Shown here piece by piece: positions 30,684-39,777 of a stretch of DNA of 64,000 bases. The position numbers were made by a program, and so were the translations under genes. Below the pieces are notes generated by a model. The model did no database searches. It was not told the origin of the DNA and saw nothing but the letters and a program-made list of their open reading frames with translations. Source of the DNA: Oscillospiraceae bacterium (GTDB lineage Bacteria > Bacillota > Clostridia > Oscillospirales > Oscillospiraceae); NCBI GenBank assembly GCA_022846095.1, contig AP025583.1, positions 992,001 through 1,056,000 of the forward strand, read 5' to 3'. How positions within the stretch are numbered: position 1 is the stretch's first letter; every line of letters starts with the position of its first letter.

Positions 30684-32105
30684 ATGAAAAGGCGACTGGG
30701 ATTGCTCTGCCTGGCGGCGGGGTTGTTTCTGCTGCTCTCCGGCTGCTTTGTACGCACGGTGGACGAGCTCTACCAGCTCCCCGCCGCGCCGGACGATTTT
30801 CAGAACCTCCAGGCCAAAATCGAGGAGATCAAGGCCCAGGGGGCGGAAAATATCTCCCCGCTCAGCGGGGCGCGCATTCAGAACGTACAGCTGGAGGATC
30901 TGGACGGCGACGGCGTGCAGGAGGCCATCGCCTTCTTCCGCGTCACCAGCAGCGATCAGCCCCAGATCTACATCTTCCGCCAGACGGGGGAGGGCTACGA
31001 GGTGGCCGCCGTCATCAACGGGGTGGGCACGTCGATCTACTCGGTGGACTACCAGAACATGGACAACAGCCCCACCAAGGAGGTGGTGGTCAGCTGGCAG
31101 CTGAGCACCGGAATCCATTCCCTTGCGGTCTACTCGGTGGAGGGGGATCAGGTGGAGCAGCTGGTGAGCACCGACTACACCAGCTTCCAGGTAGTGGATC
31201 TGGACCGGGACAACGTGAATGAACTGCTGGTCTTTAAGACCACGGAAAAGCCCAAGGAGAGCAGCGGAGAAAAGACGGAGCAAGCCGAGGGCGGCGGCCT
31301 GGTGGAGTACTACGACGCCGGGCCGGGCATCCTGGAGCTCCAATCCACCGCGCCCATGTCGGCCGGTATCGAGGGGATTGTGGACGGGGGTATTAAGGAG
31401 GGGCTTTTAAAGGACTCCATCCCAGCGGTTTTCGTCCAGTCCAAGCTGATGAACGATGACCCCACCATCCTGACCACCTACTATATCATCGATATTTTCG
31501 CCGTCCGTGACGGGGTGCTCACCAACATCACCCTGAACGAGGAGACGGGGGAGAGCGGCGAGACCATCCGCATCTACTCGTCGGCTGGCTGCACGGACAT
31601 TAACAGCGACTCCATCACGGAGGTGCCCCAGCCCGCGCCGGTGGCCGAGTATAAAACCTCCGGCCCCCCCAACTTCTGGTTTATCGAGTGGCGGCAGTAC
31701 GCCCTGGACGGCACGGCCACCACGGTGTTCACCACCTATCACAACGACCGGGACGGCTGGTACCTAATCCTGCCCGACGACTGGGTGGGGCGCATCACCC
31801 TCAGCCGCAGCGACCTGACCGGCGGGGGCGAGCGGGCGGTCATCTTCTCCTACTGGGATCCGGCCTCCGGAGCGGAGCCCCAGAAGTTCCTCACCATCTA
31901 CCGCCTGACCGGCAACAACCGGGTCATGTGGGCGGGCCTGCCGGGGCGCTTCCGCCTGGACGACGACCCGGGGGCGGACGGAGACGTGATCTACGCGGCC
32001 GAGTTCCGCACCGCCGCCGACGGCGGCTGGGACTGCGGCCTGGACGAGGCGGGCCTCAAAGAGAATTTCAGGCTGATCCGCACCGAGTGGTCGGTCGGCT
32101 TTTAA
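30684..32105 (+). CDS. Lipoprotein with FG-GAP/VCBS-like repeats, linked to a two-component system
   Basis: The 473-residue protein has a lipoprotein signal (LGLLCLAAGLFLLLSGC; the Cys is near residue 19). A short helical region follows, then Asp-rich repeats DLDGDGVQEAIAFF and DLDRDNVNELLVFK, like the calcium-binding FG-GAP/VCBS units of surface beta-propellers. It is attached to the outer face of the membrane. The ATG at 30684 follows GGAAGGAGGG. The response regulator starts 25 bases after its stop, so it may be a sensor accessory or the product under that system's control. Molecular role unknown. Confidence 0.78.
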   Translation: MKRRLGLLCLAAGLFLLLSGCFVRTVDELYQLPAAPDDFQNLQAKIEEIKAQGAENISPLSGARIQNVQLEDLDGDGVQEAIAFFRVTSSDQPQIYIFRQTGEGYEVAAVINGVGTSIYSVDYQNMDNSPTKEVVVSWQLSTGIHSLAVYSVEGDQVEQLVSTDYTSFQVVDLDRDNVNELLVFKTTEKPKESSGEKTEQAEGGGLVEYYDAGPGILELQSTAPMSAGIEGIVDGGIKEGLLKDSIPAVFVQSKLMNDDPTILTTYYIIDIFAVRDGVLTNITLNEETGESGETIRIYSSAGCTDINSDSITEVPQPAPVAEYKTSGPPNFWFIEWRQYALDGTATTVFTTYHNDRDGWYLILPDDWVGRITLSRSDLTGGGERAVIFSYWDPASGAEPQKFLTIYRLTGNNRVMWAGLPGRFRLDDDPGADGDVIYAAEFRTAADGGWDCGLDEAGLKENFRLIRTEWSVGF

Positions 32106-32130
32106 CGCTGGAAAGAAGGAGTGAGACGCA

Positions 32131-32817
32131 GTGAAAAAGGTGCTCGTGCTGGAAGACGAGGCCAATATCCGCAGCTTTGTGGTAATCAATCTCAAACGGG
32201 CCGGGTACGAGGCCATTGAGGCGGAGACGGGCGAGGAGGCGCTGGCCCAGCTCAAGCGCAACCCCGACATCAAGGTGGCGCTGCTGGACATCATGCTGCC
32301 CGATATGGACGGCTTCGAGGTCTGCCGCCGGATCCGGGCGACGGACAATCAGCTGGGTATCATCATGCTCACCGCCCGCACCCAGGAGATGGACAAGGTC
32401 ACCGGCCTCATGACGGGGGCGGACGACTACGTGACCAAGCCCTTCTCCCCGGCGGAGCTCACCGCCCGCATCGACGCCCTCTACCGCCGCACCGGCGGCG
32501 GCGCGGTGGAGGACACGGGGGAGATCAGCCAGCCGCCCTTCCTGCTGAACACCCGTAACCGCACGCTGGAGAAAAACGCCCAGCGGGTCAAGCTGACCCA
32601 GGTGGAGTACTCCATCATGAAGCTGTTTATGGAGAGCCCCGGCAAGGCCCTCTCACGGGAGGAGATCCTGGACGCGGTGTGGGGCCGGGACTACTTCGGC
32701 GAGCTTAAAATCGTGGATGTGAATATCCGCCGCCTGCGCATCAAAATCGAGGACGACGCCACAAACCCGACGTATATCACCACAGTGTGGGGATACGGGT
32801 ACAAGTGGGGATTTTAG
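32131..32817 (+). CDS. OmpR/PhoB-family response regulator
   Basis: The 228-residue protein has a receiver domain (residues 1-118: VLEDEANIRS acidic pair, phospho-Asp in LLDIMLPDMDG near 53, Thr in IMLTART, Lys in YVTKPFSP). The C-terminal winged helix carries RVKLTQVEYSIMKLFMESPG and DVNIRRLRIKIEDD, ending TTVWGYGYKW. The GTG start follows AAGGAG. The matching kinase is at 33680, separated by inserted DNA. The last 65 bases including the stop are repeated 193 bp downstream. Confidence 0.95.
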   Translation: MKKVLVLEDEANIRSFVVINLKRAGYEAIEAETGEEALAQLKRNPDIKVALLDIMLPDMDGFEVCRRIRATDNQLGIIMLTARTQEMDKVTGLMTGADDYVTKPFSPAELTARIDALYRRTGGGAVEDTGEISQPPFLLNTRNRTLEKNAQRVKLTQVEYSIMKLFMESPGKALSREEILDAVWGRDYFGELKIVDVNIRRLRIKIEDDATNPTYITTVWGYGYKWGF

Positions 32818-33013
32818 AGGGCTGGCGGCGTCGTCCCCCCGCGCAGCGGGGCGCGCCGAATGGCGCGGAGCCCGACGGGATTCACTCCCGGCGGGCGATA
32901 AAGTGAAATAAAAGGGGCCCCCATGGAAGCCCGCTTCCATGGGGAACGACGCCACAAACCCGACGTATATCACCACAGTGTGGGGATATGGGTATAAGTG
33001 GGGATTTTAGAGG
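32753..33013. repeat. 3'-end duplication element 1 (in the response regulator gene)
   Basis: The last 68 bases of the response regulator gene region (32753-32820) are repeated at 32946-33013 with two differences, both synonymous third-position changes (TAC to TAT). Between them is a 125-bp insert with a dyad around GGATTCACTCC and, at its right end, GGGGCCCC followed by an 11-bp perfect hairpin (CCCCATGGAAG with its complement) and GGGGA. A second element of the same design lies at 36153-36414. Confidence 0.8.
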
Positions 33014-33252
33014 CGGAGAAGCTCCAGAAGCAATTCCGCCGCCATGCGCGCCCCGGCGCGGTAAGCCTGTTCACCTTCATAGCAGGAGAACCGGCCCTGG
33101 GCTTCGCTCAGTTCCTCCGAGAAACCGCGGCCCAGCGCCTCTTCCACCTTGTCATAGTAGGGATTCAGGCGTTTGGCGGCCTGCGTGTACTCCGGTGTGG
33201 CGGGAGATTCGTAATAGTAATGTTCATAAAGTGCGGTTAGCATTTTGGACAT
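33007..33252 (-). CDS. Small hypothetical protein, 81 residues
   Basis: The helical protein (MSKMLTALYEHYYYESPATP...) ends with a segment GEQAYRAGARMAAELLLELL that recurs in small Clostridia proteins of unknown role. The ATG at 33252 follows GAGGTG. It is divergent from an XRE regulator with a dyad operator between them, so it is probably that regulator's target and the two may form a small control module. Its stop overlaps the end of the duplicated regulator sequence, so the insertion lies directly at its 3' end. Confidence 0.65.
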   Translation of the reverse strand: MSKMLTALYEHYYYESPATPEYTQAAKRLNPYYDKVEEALGRGFSEELSEAQGRFSCYEGEQAYRAGARMAAELLLELLRL

Positions 33253-33274
33253 GGCTGGCACCTCACAAAATTGA

Positions 33275-33317
33275 TTTAGGTTAAATCTAATGTTATTATA
33301 TTAGAAATAACCTAATA
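33275..33317. promoter_or_regulatory. Dyad operator between divergent small gene and XRE regulator
   Basis: TTAGGTTA on the left is matched by TAACCTAA on the right, and inner TCTAA/TTAGA halves continue the symmetry around an AT-rich centre. This is what an XRE dimer pair would bind, covering the promoters of both genes. Confidence 0.6.
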
Positions 33318-33334
33318 TGTCAACAGGAGATTAT

Positions 33335-33562
33335 ATGCTGGACAAACAACTATTCGGGGAACGGCTGCGCAGTGTCAGGCAGGGCAAAAAAGAGCCGCAG
33401 TCCGCACTTGCAGCGCTCTTAGGGGTCAGCGTAACCCAGATAAGCGATATGGAAAATGGTAAAACGGGTACGACCATGGAGCGGCTGAAGATAATCTGTG
33501 AACACTACAAGATCTCCGCCGACTACCTGCTGGGGCTGGAGGACGAAAAGCCTCCCCTATGA
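33335..33562 (+). CDS. XRE-family transcriptional regulator
   Basis: The 75-residue protein is one helix-turn-helix domain of the Cro/C1 type (LRSVRQGKKEPQSALAALLG, then VSVTQISDMENGKTGTTMER) with the frequent ending ISADYLLGLED. ATG 33335 follows AGGAG; an earlier in-frame ATG lacks a site and lies in the operator. The last codons and the stop are part of a palindromic repeat (33549 onward), so the C-terminus was probably reset by that insertion. It likely represses itself and the divergent small gene. Confidence 0.85.
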   Translation: MLDKQLFGERLRSVRQGKKEPQSALAALLGVSVTQISDMENGKTGTTMERLKIICEHYKISADYLLGLEDEKPPL

Positions 33563-33650
33563 GGGGAGGTGCCCCAGTGCGCACACTGGGGCGGAGGGGT
33601 CCGACCCCCCACCCGGCTGCGCCGGGAGCCCCCCTCATAGGGGGGGCCTA
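33549..33650. repeat. Palindromic repeat element at the end of the XRE gene
   Basis: The ends CCCCTATGAGGGG and CCCCTCATAGGGG are near-perfect inverted copies and each can fold by itself. Inside are hairpins GCCCCAGTG with CACTGGGGC and CCCGGC with GCCGGG. It fills the space between the XRE stop and the kinase gene. No coding frame. Confidence 0.7.
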
Positions 33651-33679
33651 TGGGACGTGGAAGAAGGTGAAGTAGGCCC

Positions 33680-35098
33680 ATGAGCAAAATAAAGGGGATC
33701 CGCAAGCGCTGGATGATGAACAGCGTGGGCGTGGTGCTGCTTATCGCCGTGCTGGCGGTGACCGCCTTCTCGGCGGCCATGGGCAGCTACTACTACACCA
33801 CCATGAGCACCGGCCTGGAGAAGCAGGCCACCACCGCGGCGGAGTTCTTCGGCATCTTCAAGTCGGAGAGCGAGTTCTACCAGAACATGTACAATTATGT
33901 AAACCACACCTTCGACGGCAAGGACAAGATGGACTGCCAGTTCATCGACCGCAACGGGGCCATCCGCTTTTCCAGCTTCGGCCTGACGGCCTACTCCAAG
34001 CCGGAGACCCAGGACATCGCCGACGCCCTGGGCGAGGCGGGGGCGTCGGGCGCGGTGCAGACCTGGACGGGCAAGGACCCCCACACGGGGGAGCGGATTA
34101 TGGCGGTCTCCTGCCCGCTGCTCATCGACGGGCAGACGGTGGCGGTGATCCGCTTCGTCACCTCCCTCCAGCTGGTGGACCGGCAGATCCTGCTGATCGT
34201 GGGTATCGCCATGCTGGTGGGGCTGCTGATCGTGGCGCTGGTGTACTTCTCCAACCTCTACTTTGTGCGCTCCATCGTGGAGCCGGTGGCCGACATCACC
34301 GAGACGGCCAAGCGTATCGCGGCGGGCAGCTACGGCATCCAGATCGAGAAGAAGTTCGACGACGAGGTGGGCGACCTCACCGACGCCGTCAACGACATGT
34401 CCCAAAAAATCAAGCAGTCCGAGAAGCTGAAAAACGAGTTTATCTCCTCGGTGTCCCACGAGCTGCGCACCCCCCTCACCGCCATCAACGGCTGGGCCGA
34501 GACCATTATGAACGGCGAGGTGCGGGACGCCGCCGACGTGAAGAAGGGCATGGGCATCATCGTCTCCGAGGCCCGCAGGCTGACCAACATGGTGGAGGAG
34601 CTGCTGGAATTCTCCCGCATCCAGGACGGGCGCTTCACCCTGTCCATCGAGCCCATGGACATCAAGGCCGAGCTGGAGGACGCGGTGTACACCTACCGGG
34701 AGTTCTTCCGCCGGGAGGGCATCGAGCTCAGCCACACCGACTGTGAGGAGGAGTTCCCCGTACTCAGCGGCGACCCGGAGCGGCTGCGGCAGGTCTTTTG
34801 CAACCTGCTGGACAACGCCGCCAAGCACGGCGGGTCGGGCAAGCGCATCGACACCGCCATCCACCGGGAGGAGGACGAGGCGGTCATCACCATCCGGGAC
34901 TACGGCCCCGGCATCCCCGAGGAGGAGCTGCCCCACGTGAAGTACAAGTTCTACAAGGGCTCCTCCAAGGCCCGGGGCAGCGGCATCGGCCTGGCCGTGT
35001 GCGAGGAGATCGTCACCCGCCACGAGGGCAGGCTGGAGATCGGCAACGCCGAGGGGGGCGGGTGCATCGTCACCATCCGGCTGCCGATTGGAACATAG
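33680..35098 (+). CDS. Sensor histidine kinase (membrane-bound, HAMP)
   Basis: The 472-residue kinase has two membrane helices (about 13-35 and 172-195) around a 135-residue extracellular sensor, then a HAMP domain (VEPVADITETAKRIAAGSYG). The HisKA has its phospho-His in SSVSHELRTPLTAINGW near residue 258, and the HATPase has N box VFCNLLDNAAKHG, G1 DYGPGIPEEE and G2 SGIGLAVCEEI. It should phosphorylate the regulator encoded at 32131. The two would normally be adjacent; about 860 bp of repeats, an XRE gene and a small gene now lie between them. Signal unknown. Confidence 0.93.
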   Translation: MSKIKGIRKRWMMNSVGVVLLIAVLAVTAFSAAMGSYYYTTMSTGLEKQATTAAEFFGIFKSESEFYQNMYNYVNHTFDGKDKMDCQFIDRNGAIRFSSFGLTAYSKPETQDIADALGEAGASGAVQTWTGKDPHTGERIMAVSCPLLIDGQTVAVIRFVTSLQLVDRQILLIVGIAMLVGLLIVALVYFSNLYFVRSIVEPVADITETAKRIAAGSYGIQIEKKFDDEVGDLTDAVNDMSQKIKQSEKLKNEFISSVSHELRTPLTAINGWAETIMNGEVRDAADVKKGMGIIVSEARRLTNMVEELLEFSRIQDGRFTLSIEPMDIKAELEDAVYTYREFFRREGIELSHTDCEEEFPVLSGDPERLRQVFCNLLDNAAKHGGSGKRIDTAIHREEDEAVITIRDYGPGIPEEELPHVKYKFYKGSSKARGSGIGLAVCEEIVTRHEGRLEIGNAEGGGCIVTIRLPIGT

Positions 35099-35110
35099 GT
35101 TCGATTCCGC

Positions 35111-35139
35111 TTGCCTTTTGTACCGGAGTTTGTTATACT
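35111..35139 (+). promoter_or_regulatory. Promoter of the DUF1385-prmC region
   Basis: TTGCCT (35111-35116), 17 bases, then TATACT (35134-35139). The transcript would begin just before the large GC-rich palindrome, which would be in its leader. Confidence 0.75.
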
Positions 35140-35148
35140 GTAAGAACG

Positions 35149-35213
35149 GCGGGGGCAAGCCCCCGCCCTACCCAAACTGAATGTAGGGCGGGGGCTTGCC
35201 CCCGCCGCCTTTT
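35149..35213. repeat. Inverted pair of 25-bp GC-rich palindromic repeats
   Basis: CGGCGGGGGCAAGCCCCCGC (with CCTAC) and its exact complement flank an 11-base centre, so the leader of the DUF1385 gene can form one very long stem or two separate hairpins. A third copy of the 25-mer lies at 36426-36450 just before prmC. Confidence 0.8.
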
Positions 35214-35232
35214 GACGATTGGAGACTGCGCG

Positions 35233-36210
35233 ATGTCAAACGAAAACAAGTCCTGCGCCACGCCCTTCAAGACCATGATCGGCGGGCAGGCGCTGATTGA
35301 GGGCATCATGATGATGGGCCCCGACAAGAAGGCCGTGGTGGTCCGCAGGCCGGACGGCGGCCTGGAGGAGAAGGTGGAGGACCGGGTCCTTATCAAGGAT
35401 AAGCACCCGCTGCTGGGAGTGCCCTTCATCCGGGGCATCTTCAACTTCGGCTCCTCCATGGCCAACGGCGTGAAGGCGCTGATGTACTCCGCCGAGTTCT
35501 TCCCCGAGGACGACGAGCCGGAGGAGCCCTCCAAATTCGAGGTGTGGCTGGACAAGCACCTGGGCAGCGAGAAGGCGGCAGGCTTTTTCATCACCCTGGC
35601 GGTGGTGCTGGGCGTGGCCTTCTCGGTGGGGCTGTTCATCCTGCTGCCCACCGCCCTGGTGGGCGGCGTCGGGCACTTCTTCCAGGACATGCCCATGTGG
35701 CTGCGCAATCTGCTGGAGGGCGTGGTGCGCATCATCATCTTCATGGGCTACCTGATGCTCTGCTCGAAGATGAAGGACATACGCCGCGTGTTCTCCTACC
35801 ACGGGGCGGAGCACAAGACCATCTTCTGTTACGAAAAGGGCCTGCCCCTGACGGTGGAGAACGTGCGCGCCCAGCCCCGGCACCACCCCCGCTGCGGCAC
35901 CAGCTTCCTCTTCGTGGTCATCGTGGTGGCCATCCTGCTGTCCAGCGTGGTGTTCTCCTTCGTGGCGGTGACCAACGTGTGGGCACGCATGGGGCTGCAC
36001 CTGCTGATGCTGCCCGTGGTGGTGGGCATTACGTATGAGATCAACCGCTTTGTGGGCGGGCACGACAATGCGTTCTGCCGCTTCCTCACCAGGCCCGGGC
36101 TGTGGATGCAGAACTGGACCACCTTCGAGCCGGACGACTCCATGATCGAGGTGGGCATCCGGTCCCTGGAGCTGGTGCTGCCCGACCAGAAGGGCAAGGA
36201 CTCTTGGTAA
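35233..36210 (+). CDS. DUF1385 membrane protein (PrmC-associated)
   Basis: The 325-residue protein opens with the family signature MIGGQALIEGIMMMGPDK. The conserved YHGAEHKTIFCYEKGLPLT follows near residue 195 and RHHPRCGTSFLF near 220; these hold histidines and cysteines that may bind a metal. About four hydrophobic segments follow. The role of DUF1385 is not known, but in Firmicutes it usually sits next to prmC and prfA, as here. The ATG follows TTGGAGA. Its last 58 bp including the stop are repeated 204 bp downstream around an insert; the upstream copy ends KDSW and the downstream copy KDEW. Confidence 0.88.
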   Translation: MSNENKSCATPFKTMIGGQALIEGIMMMGPDKKAVVVRRPDGGLEEKVEDRVLIKDKHPLLGVPFIRGIFNFGSSMANGVKALMYSAEFFPEDDEPEEPSKFEVWLDKHLGSEKAAGFFITLAVVLGVAFSVGLFILLPTALVGGVGHFFQDMPMWLRNLLEGVVRIIIFMGYLMLCSKMKDIRRVFSYHGAEHKTIFCYEKGLPLTVENVRAQPRHHPRCGTSFLFVVIVVAILLSSVVFSFVAVTNVWARMGLHLLMLPVVVGITYEINRFVGGHDNAFCRFLTRPGLWMQNWTTFEPDDSMIEVGIRSLELVLPDQKGKDSW

Positions 36211-36414
36211 GCGGCGGCGGGTATGTGATGCCCACCTCGCCCGCCGGGAGTCCGGCGTAAAAGGCGGAGCGGCGCGGAGGCTTTCCGCAGGCCGGATTCA
36301 TTCCGGCCGAGGAAGTCAAATCGGGGCCCCCGCAAAATGGTACATTTTGCGGGGAGGGGCATCCGGTCCCTGGAGCTGGTGCTGCCCGACCAGAAGGGCA
36401 AGGACGAATGGTAA
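36153..36414. repeat. 3'-end duplication element 2 (in the DUF1385 gene)
   Basis: Bases 36153-36210 recur at 36357-36414 with three differences. The 146-bp insert between them has the same parts in the same order as element 1: GC-rich dyads, a CGCGGAG block, a hairpin around GGATTCATTCC, an AAGTCAAAT segment, then GGGGCCCC and a 12-bp perfect hairpin (CCCCGCAAAATG with its complement) and GGGGA. The hairpin sequence differs completely from that of element 1 while pairing is kept. Confidence 0.8.
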
Positions 36415-36468
36415 TTGATAATTGAGTAGGGCGGGGGCTTGCCCCCGCCGTGCAAGGTGTGTGTTAAC

Positions 36469-37335
36469 GTGGCTACGACCTATAACAACCTCTATCTGGA
36501 CGCGCGCCGCCGCCTGCGGGAGGCGGGGATCGAGGCCGCCCAGCTGGAGGCCAGGGAGATTGTCTGCTCCGCCGCGGGCAAGACCCGGGAGCAGTTTTTC
36601 CGGGACATGCCCCTGTATGCCTCCGCCCAGGTGGAGGAGCAGGTGGAGGCGCTGATCCGCCGCCGCCTGGGCGGGGAGCCGGTGGCCTACATCATCGGGG
36701 AGTGGGAGTTCTACGGTATGCCCCTGGACATCTCCACCGACGTGCTGATCCCCCGCAGCGACACCGAGGTGCTGGCCGAACAGGCCATCCTGATCGCCCG
36801 CGGGGCGGGGGAGGGGGCCCGGGTGCTGGACCTGTGCGCCGGGAGCGGCTGCGTGGGCCTGGCGGTGGCGGAGAACGCCCCCAACTGCCGGGTGGTGCTG
36901 GCGGACGCATCCGAAGGGGCGCTGCGCATCTGCAAGCAGAACGTGCGCCGCAACGACCTGAACGCCCGGGTGACCGTGGTGCAGGCCGACGCGCGGGAGC
37001 GCCCCGCCGCCGCCCTGTGGGATTTTGATGTGATCGCCTGCAACCCCCCCTACATACCCCATGGGGACATCCCGGGCCTGGACCCCTCCGTGCGGGACTA
37101 CGAGCCCCGCCTCGCCCTGGACGGCGGGGCGGACGGCCTGGACTTTTACCGGGTCATCGCAGAGAAGTGGGGCTCCGCCCTGCGCTTGGGGGGCACGCTG
37201 CTCTTTGAGGTGGGGATCGGCCAGGCCCCCGACGTGGAGCGCATCCTGGCGGGGCAGGGGTACGAGAACATCCAGACCTTTGCCGACACCCAGGGCATCT
37301 GGCGCGTGGTGTCGGGCGTCGTTGAGAATGGATAA
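36469..37335 (+). CDS. prmC: Peptide chain release factor N5-glutamine methyltransferase PrmC
   Basis: The 288-residue protein methylates the glutamine of the GGQ motif in release factors. The SAM-binding motif VLDLCAGSGCVGLAVAENAP is near residue 115, and the catalytic NPPY is in VIACNPPYIPHGDI near 190. The N-terminal helical bundle has the family GKTREQFFRDMPL pattern. GTG 36469 is chosen (AAGGTG site); a TTG thirty bases earlier lies within the palindromic repeat. It follows DUF1385, from which it is separated by the duplicated 3' end and the repeat. Confidence 0.92.
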   Translation: MATTYNNLYLDARRRLREAGIEAAQLEAREIVCSAAGKTREQFFRDMPLYASAQVEEQVEALIRRRLGGEPVAYIIGEWEFYGMPLDISTDVLIPRSDTEVLAEQAILIARGAGEGARVLDLCAGSGCVGLAVAENAPNCRVVLADASEGALRICKQNVRRNDLNARVTVVQADARERPAAALWDFDVIACNPPYIPHGDIPGLDPSVRDYEPRLALDGGADGLDFYRVIAEKWGSALRLGGTLLFEVGIGQAPDVERILAGQGYENIQTFADTQGIWRVVSGVVENG

Positions 37336-37407
37336 TTGGCCACGCGCCCTTTCATTATCAATTCTCAATTTTCAATTATCAATTAAACTGAGAGGTGTGC
37401 GTTACAT
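37336..37407. repeat. AATTGATAATTGAGAATTG-type AT repeat tract before recA
   Basis: The 70-base gap contains back-to-back variants of AATTGATAATTG and TCAATTATCAATT. Similar tracts flank prmC (about 36405-36425) and follow the sirtuin gene (about 47017-47047). They can pair with one another. Confidence 0.6.
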
Positions 37408-38515
<1,108 letters not shown>

Positions 38516-38529
<14 letters not shown>

Positions 38530-39169
38530 GCTCTCCCCCTCCACTAAGGTCAAGGGCCGCTGGCTGGTCTGCCTGGAGGACGGCAGCATGCTCCGGGTGG
38601 GGGAGAATCAGGTGGCCGATTTCTCCCTGTACGCCGGCATGGAACTGGACGCGCGGGCGCTGGAAGCCCTGCGGGAGGCCGCCGGCACGGCCGCGCTGCG
38701 GGAGAAGGCCCTCAACTGCCTCTCCGTGCGGCCCCTGTCCCGGCGTGAGCTGGTGAAGAAGCTCTCCGCTCCCGGCAAGGCGGCGGGTGGGGAGGCGTTC
38801 GACGCGCAGGCGGCCCAGGCCACGGCCGAGGCCGTGGCCGACTGGCTGGAGGAGCTGGGTTACCTCAACGACGGGGAGTACGCCAAGACCCTGGCCCGGC
38901 ACTACGCCGCCAAGGGCTGCGGGGAGCGGAAGATTCGGGACGAGCTCTACCGCCGGGGGGTGCCCCGGACGTACTGGGACAGCGCCCTGGAGGAGGCGGA
39001 GGGGCCGGAGGAGGCCATCGACGCCTTCCTGCGCAAGAAGCTGGCCGGGCGGGAGCCTGACCGGAAGGAGCTCAAGCGGGCGGCGGACGCCCTGGCACGC
39101 CGGGGCTACCGCTGGGACGAGATTAGCGCGGGGCTGCGCCGTTACGGCGCCGAGGCCCCGGAGGACTAA
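38516..39169 (+). CDS. recX: RecA-regulatory protein RecX
   Basis: The 217-residue helical protein has the RecX three-helix repeats: [40 protein letters not shown] and [20 protein letters not shown]. RecX binds the RecA filament groove and limits its growth. The ATG lies within the last codons of recA behind GGCGGAG, so translation is coupled. The pair recA-recX is a standard operon. The 45 residues before the first repeat form a separate small domain, as in Gram-positive RecX. Confidence 0.93.
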
Positions 39170-39188
39170 AAGGAGAGGGGCGTTGTCC

Positions 39189-39764
39189 ATGGAGACCAGG
39201 GAAGTGCTGCTGACCCGGCGCAGCGTGCGTAAGTACAAGCGGGACCCCATCCCGCAGGCCGACCTGCTGGAGATCCTGGAGGCCGGGCTGGCCGCCCCCT
39301 CCGCCGTCAACCAGCAGCACTGGCACTTCGTGGTGGTGCGCAGCGAAAAGCGCATGCGGGAGCTGGCGGACGTGATGGGCAACGTGTTCGGGCGCTTCAA
39401 GCCCGTGCTGGAGGCCCGCTTCGCCAAAAACCCGGAGGCCATCGAGGACACCCGGGCCTTCCTCAACAGCCTGGGCGGCGCCCCGGTGTGCATCCTGGCC
39501 TTCTTCCTGCGGGACGACTACCCCGACCGGGACGGGGCCATGCAGAGCGTGTCCGCCGCCATTGAAAATATCCTGCTCTCCGCCTGGGACAAGGGCGTGG
39601 GCTCCTGCTGGCTCTCCGCCCCCCAGCGCATGGGCTTCGGCCCCGAGCTGCGGGAGCGCTTCGCCCCCGACAAGGGGGAGTTCGTGGCCGCGATCACCCT
39701 GGGCTACCCGGAGCAGGTGCCCAAAATGCCGCCCCGCCGGGACGGGCGGTACACCATCGTATAA
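39189..39764 (+). CDS. Nitroreductase family protein
   Basis: The 191-residue flavoprotein has the family opening METREVLLTRRSVRKYKRDP (FMN phosphate contact by RRSVRKY), the APSAVNQQHWHFVVVRSE segment, and GVGSCWLSAPQ. Such enzymes reduce nitro compounds, quinones or flavins with NAD(P)H using FMN; the physiological substrate is usually unknown. The ATG at 39189 is assumed; a TTG two codons earlier has better spacing from AAGGAG. It lies 13 bases before rimO in what looks like one long operon from recA. Confidence 0.9.
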   Translation: METREVLLTRRSVRKYKRDPIPQADLLEILEAGLAAPSAVNQQHWHFVVVRSEKRMRELADVMGNVFGRFKPVLEARFAKNPEAIEDTRAFLNSLGGAPVCILAFFLRDDYPDRDGAMQSVSAAIENILLSAWDKGVGSCWLSAPQRMGFGPELRERFAPDKGEFVAAITLGYPEQVPKMPPRRDGRYTIV

Positions 39765-39777
39765 AGGAGACAATGGC

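Noticed and set aside
32753-36414. Diversity-generating retroelement (template and variable repeat) for the duplicated gene ends
   Set aside because: Differences between copies are not at adenines, the duplicates are adjacent to each other, and no reverse transcriptase is present.
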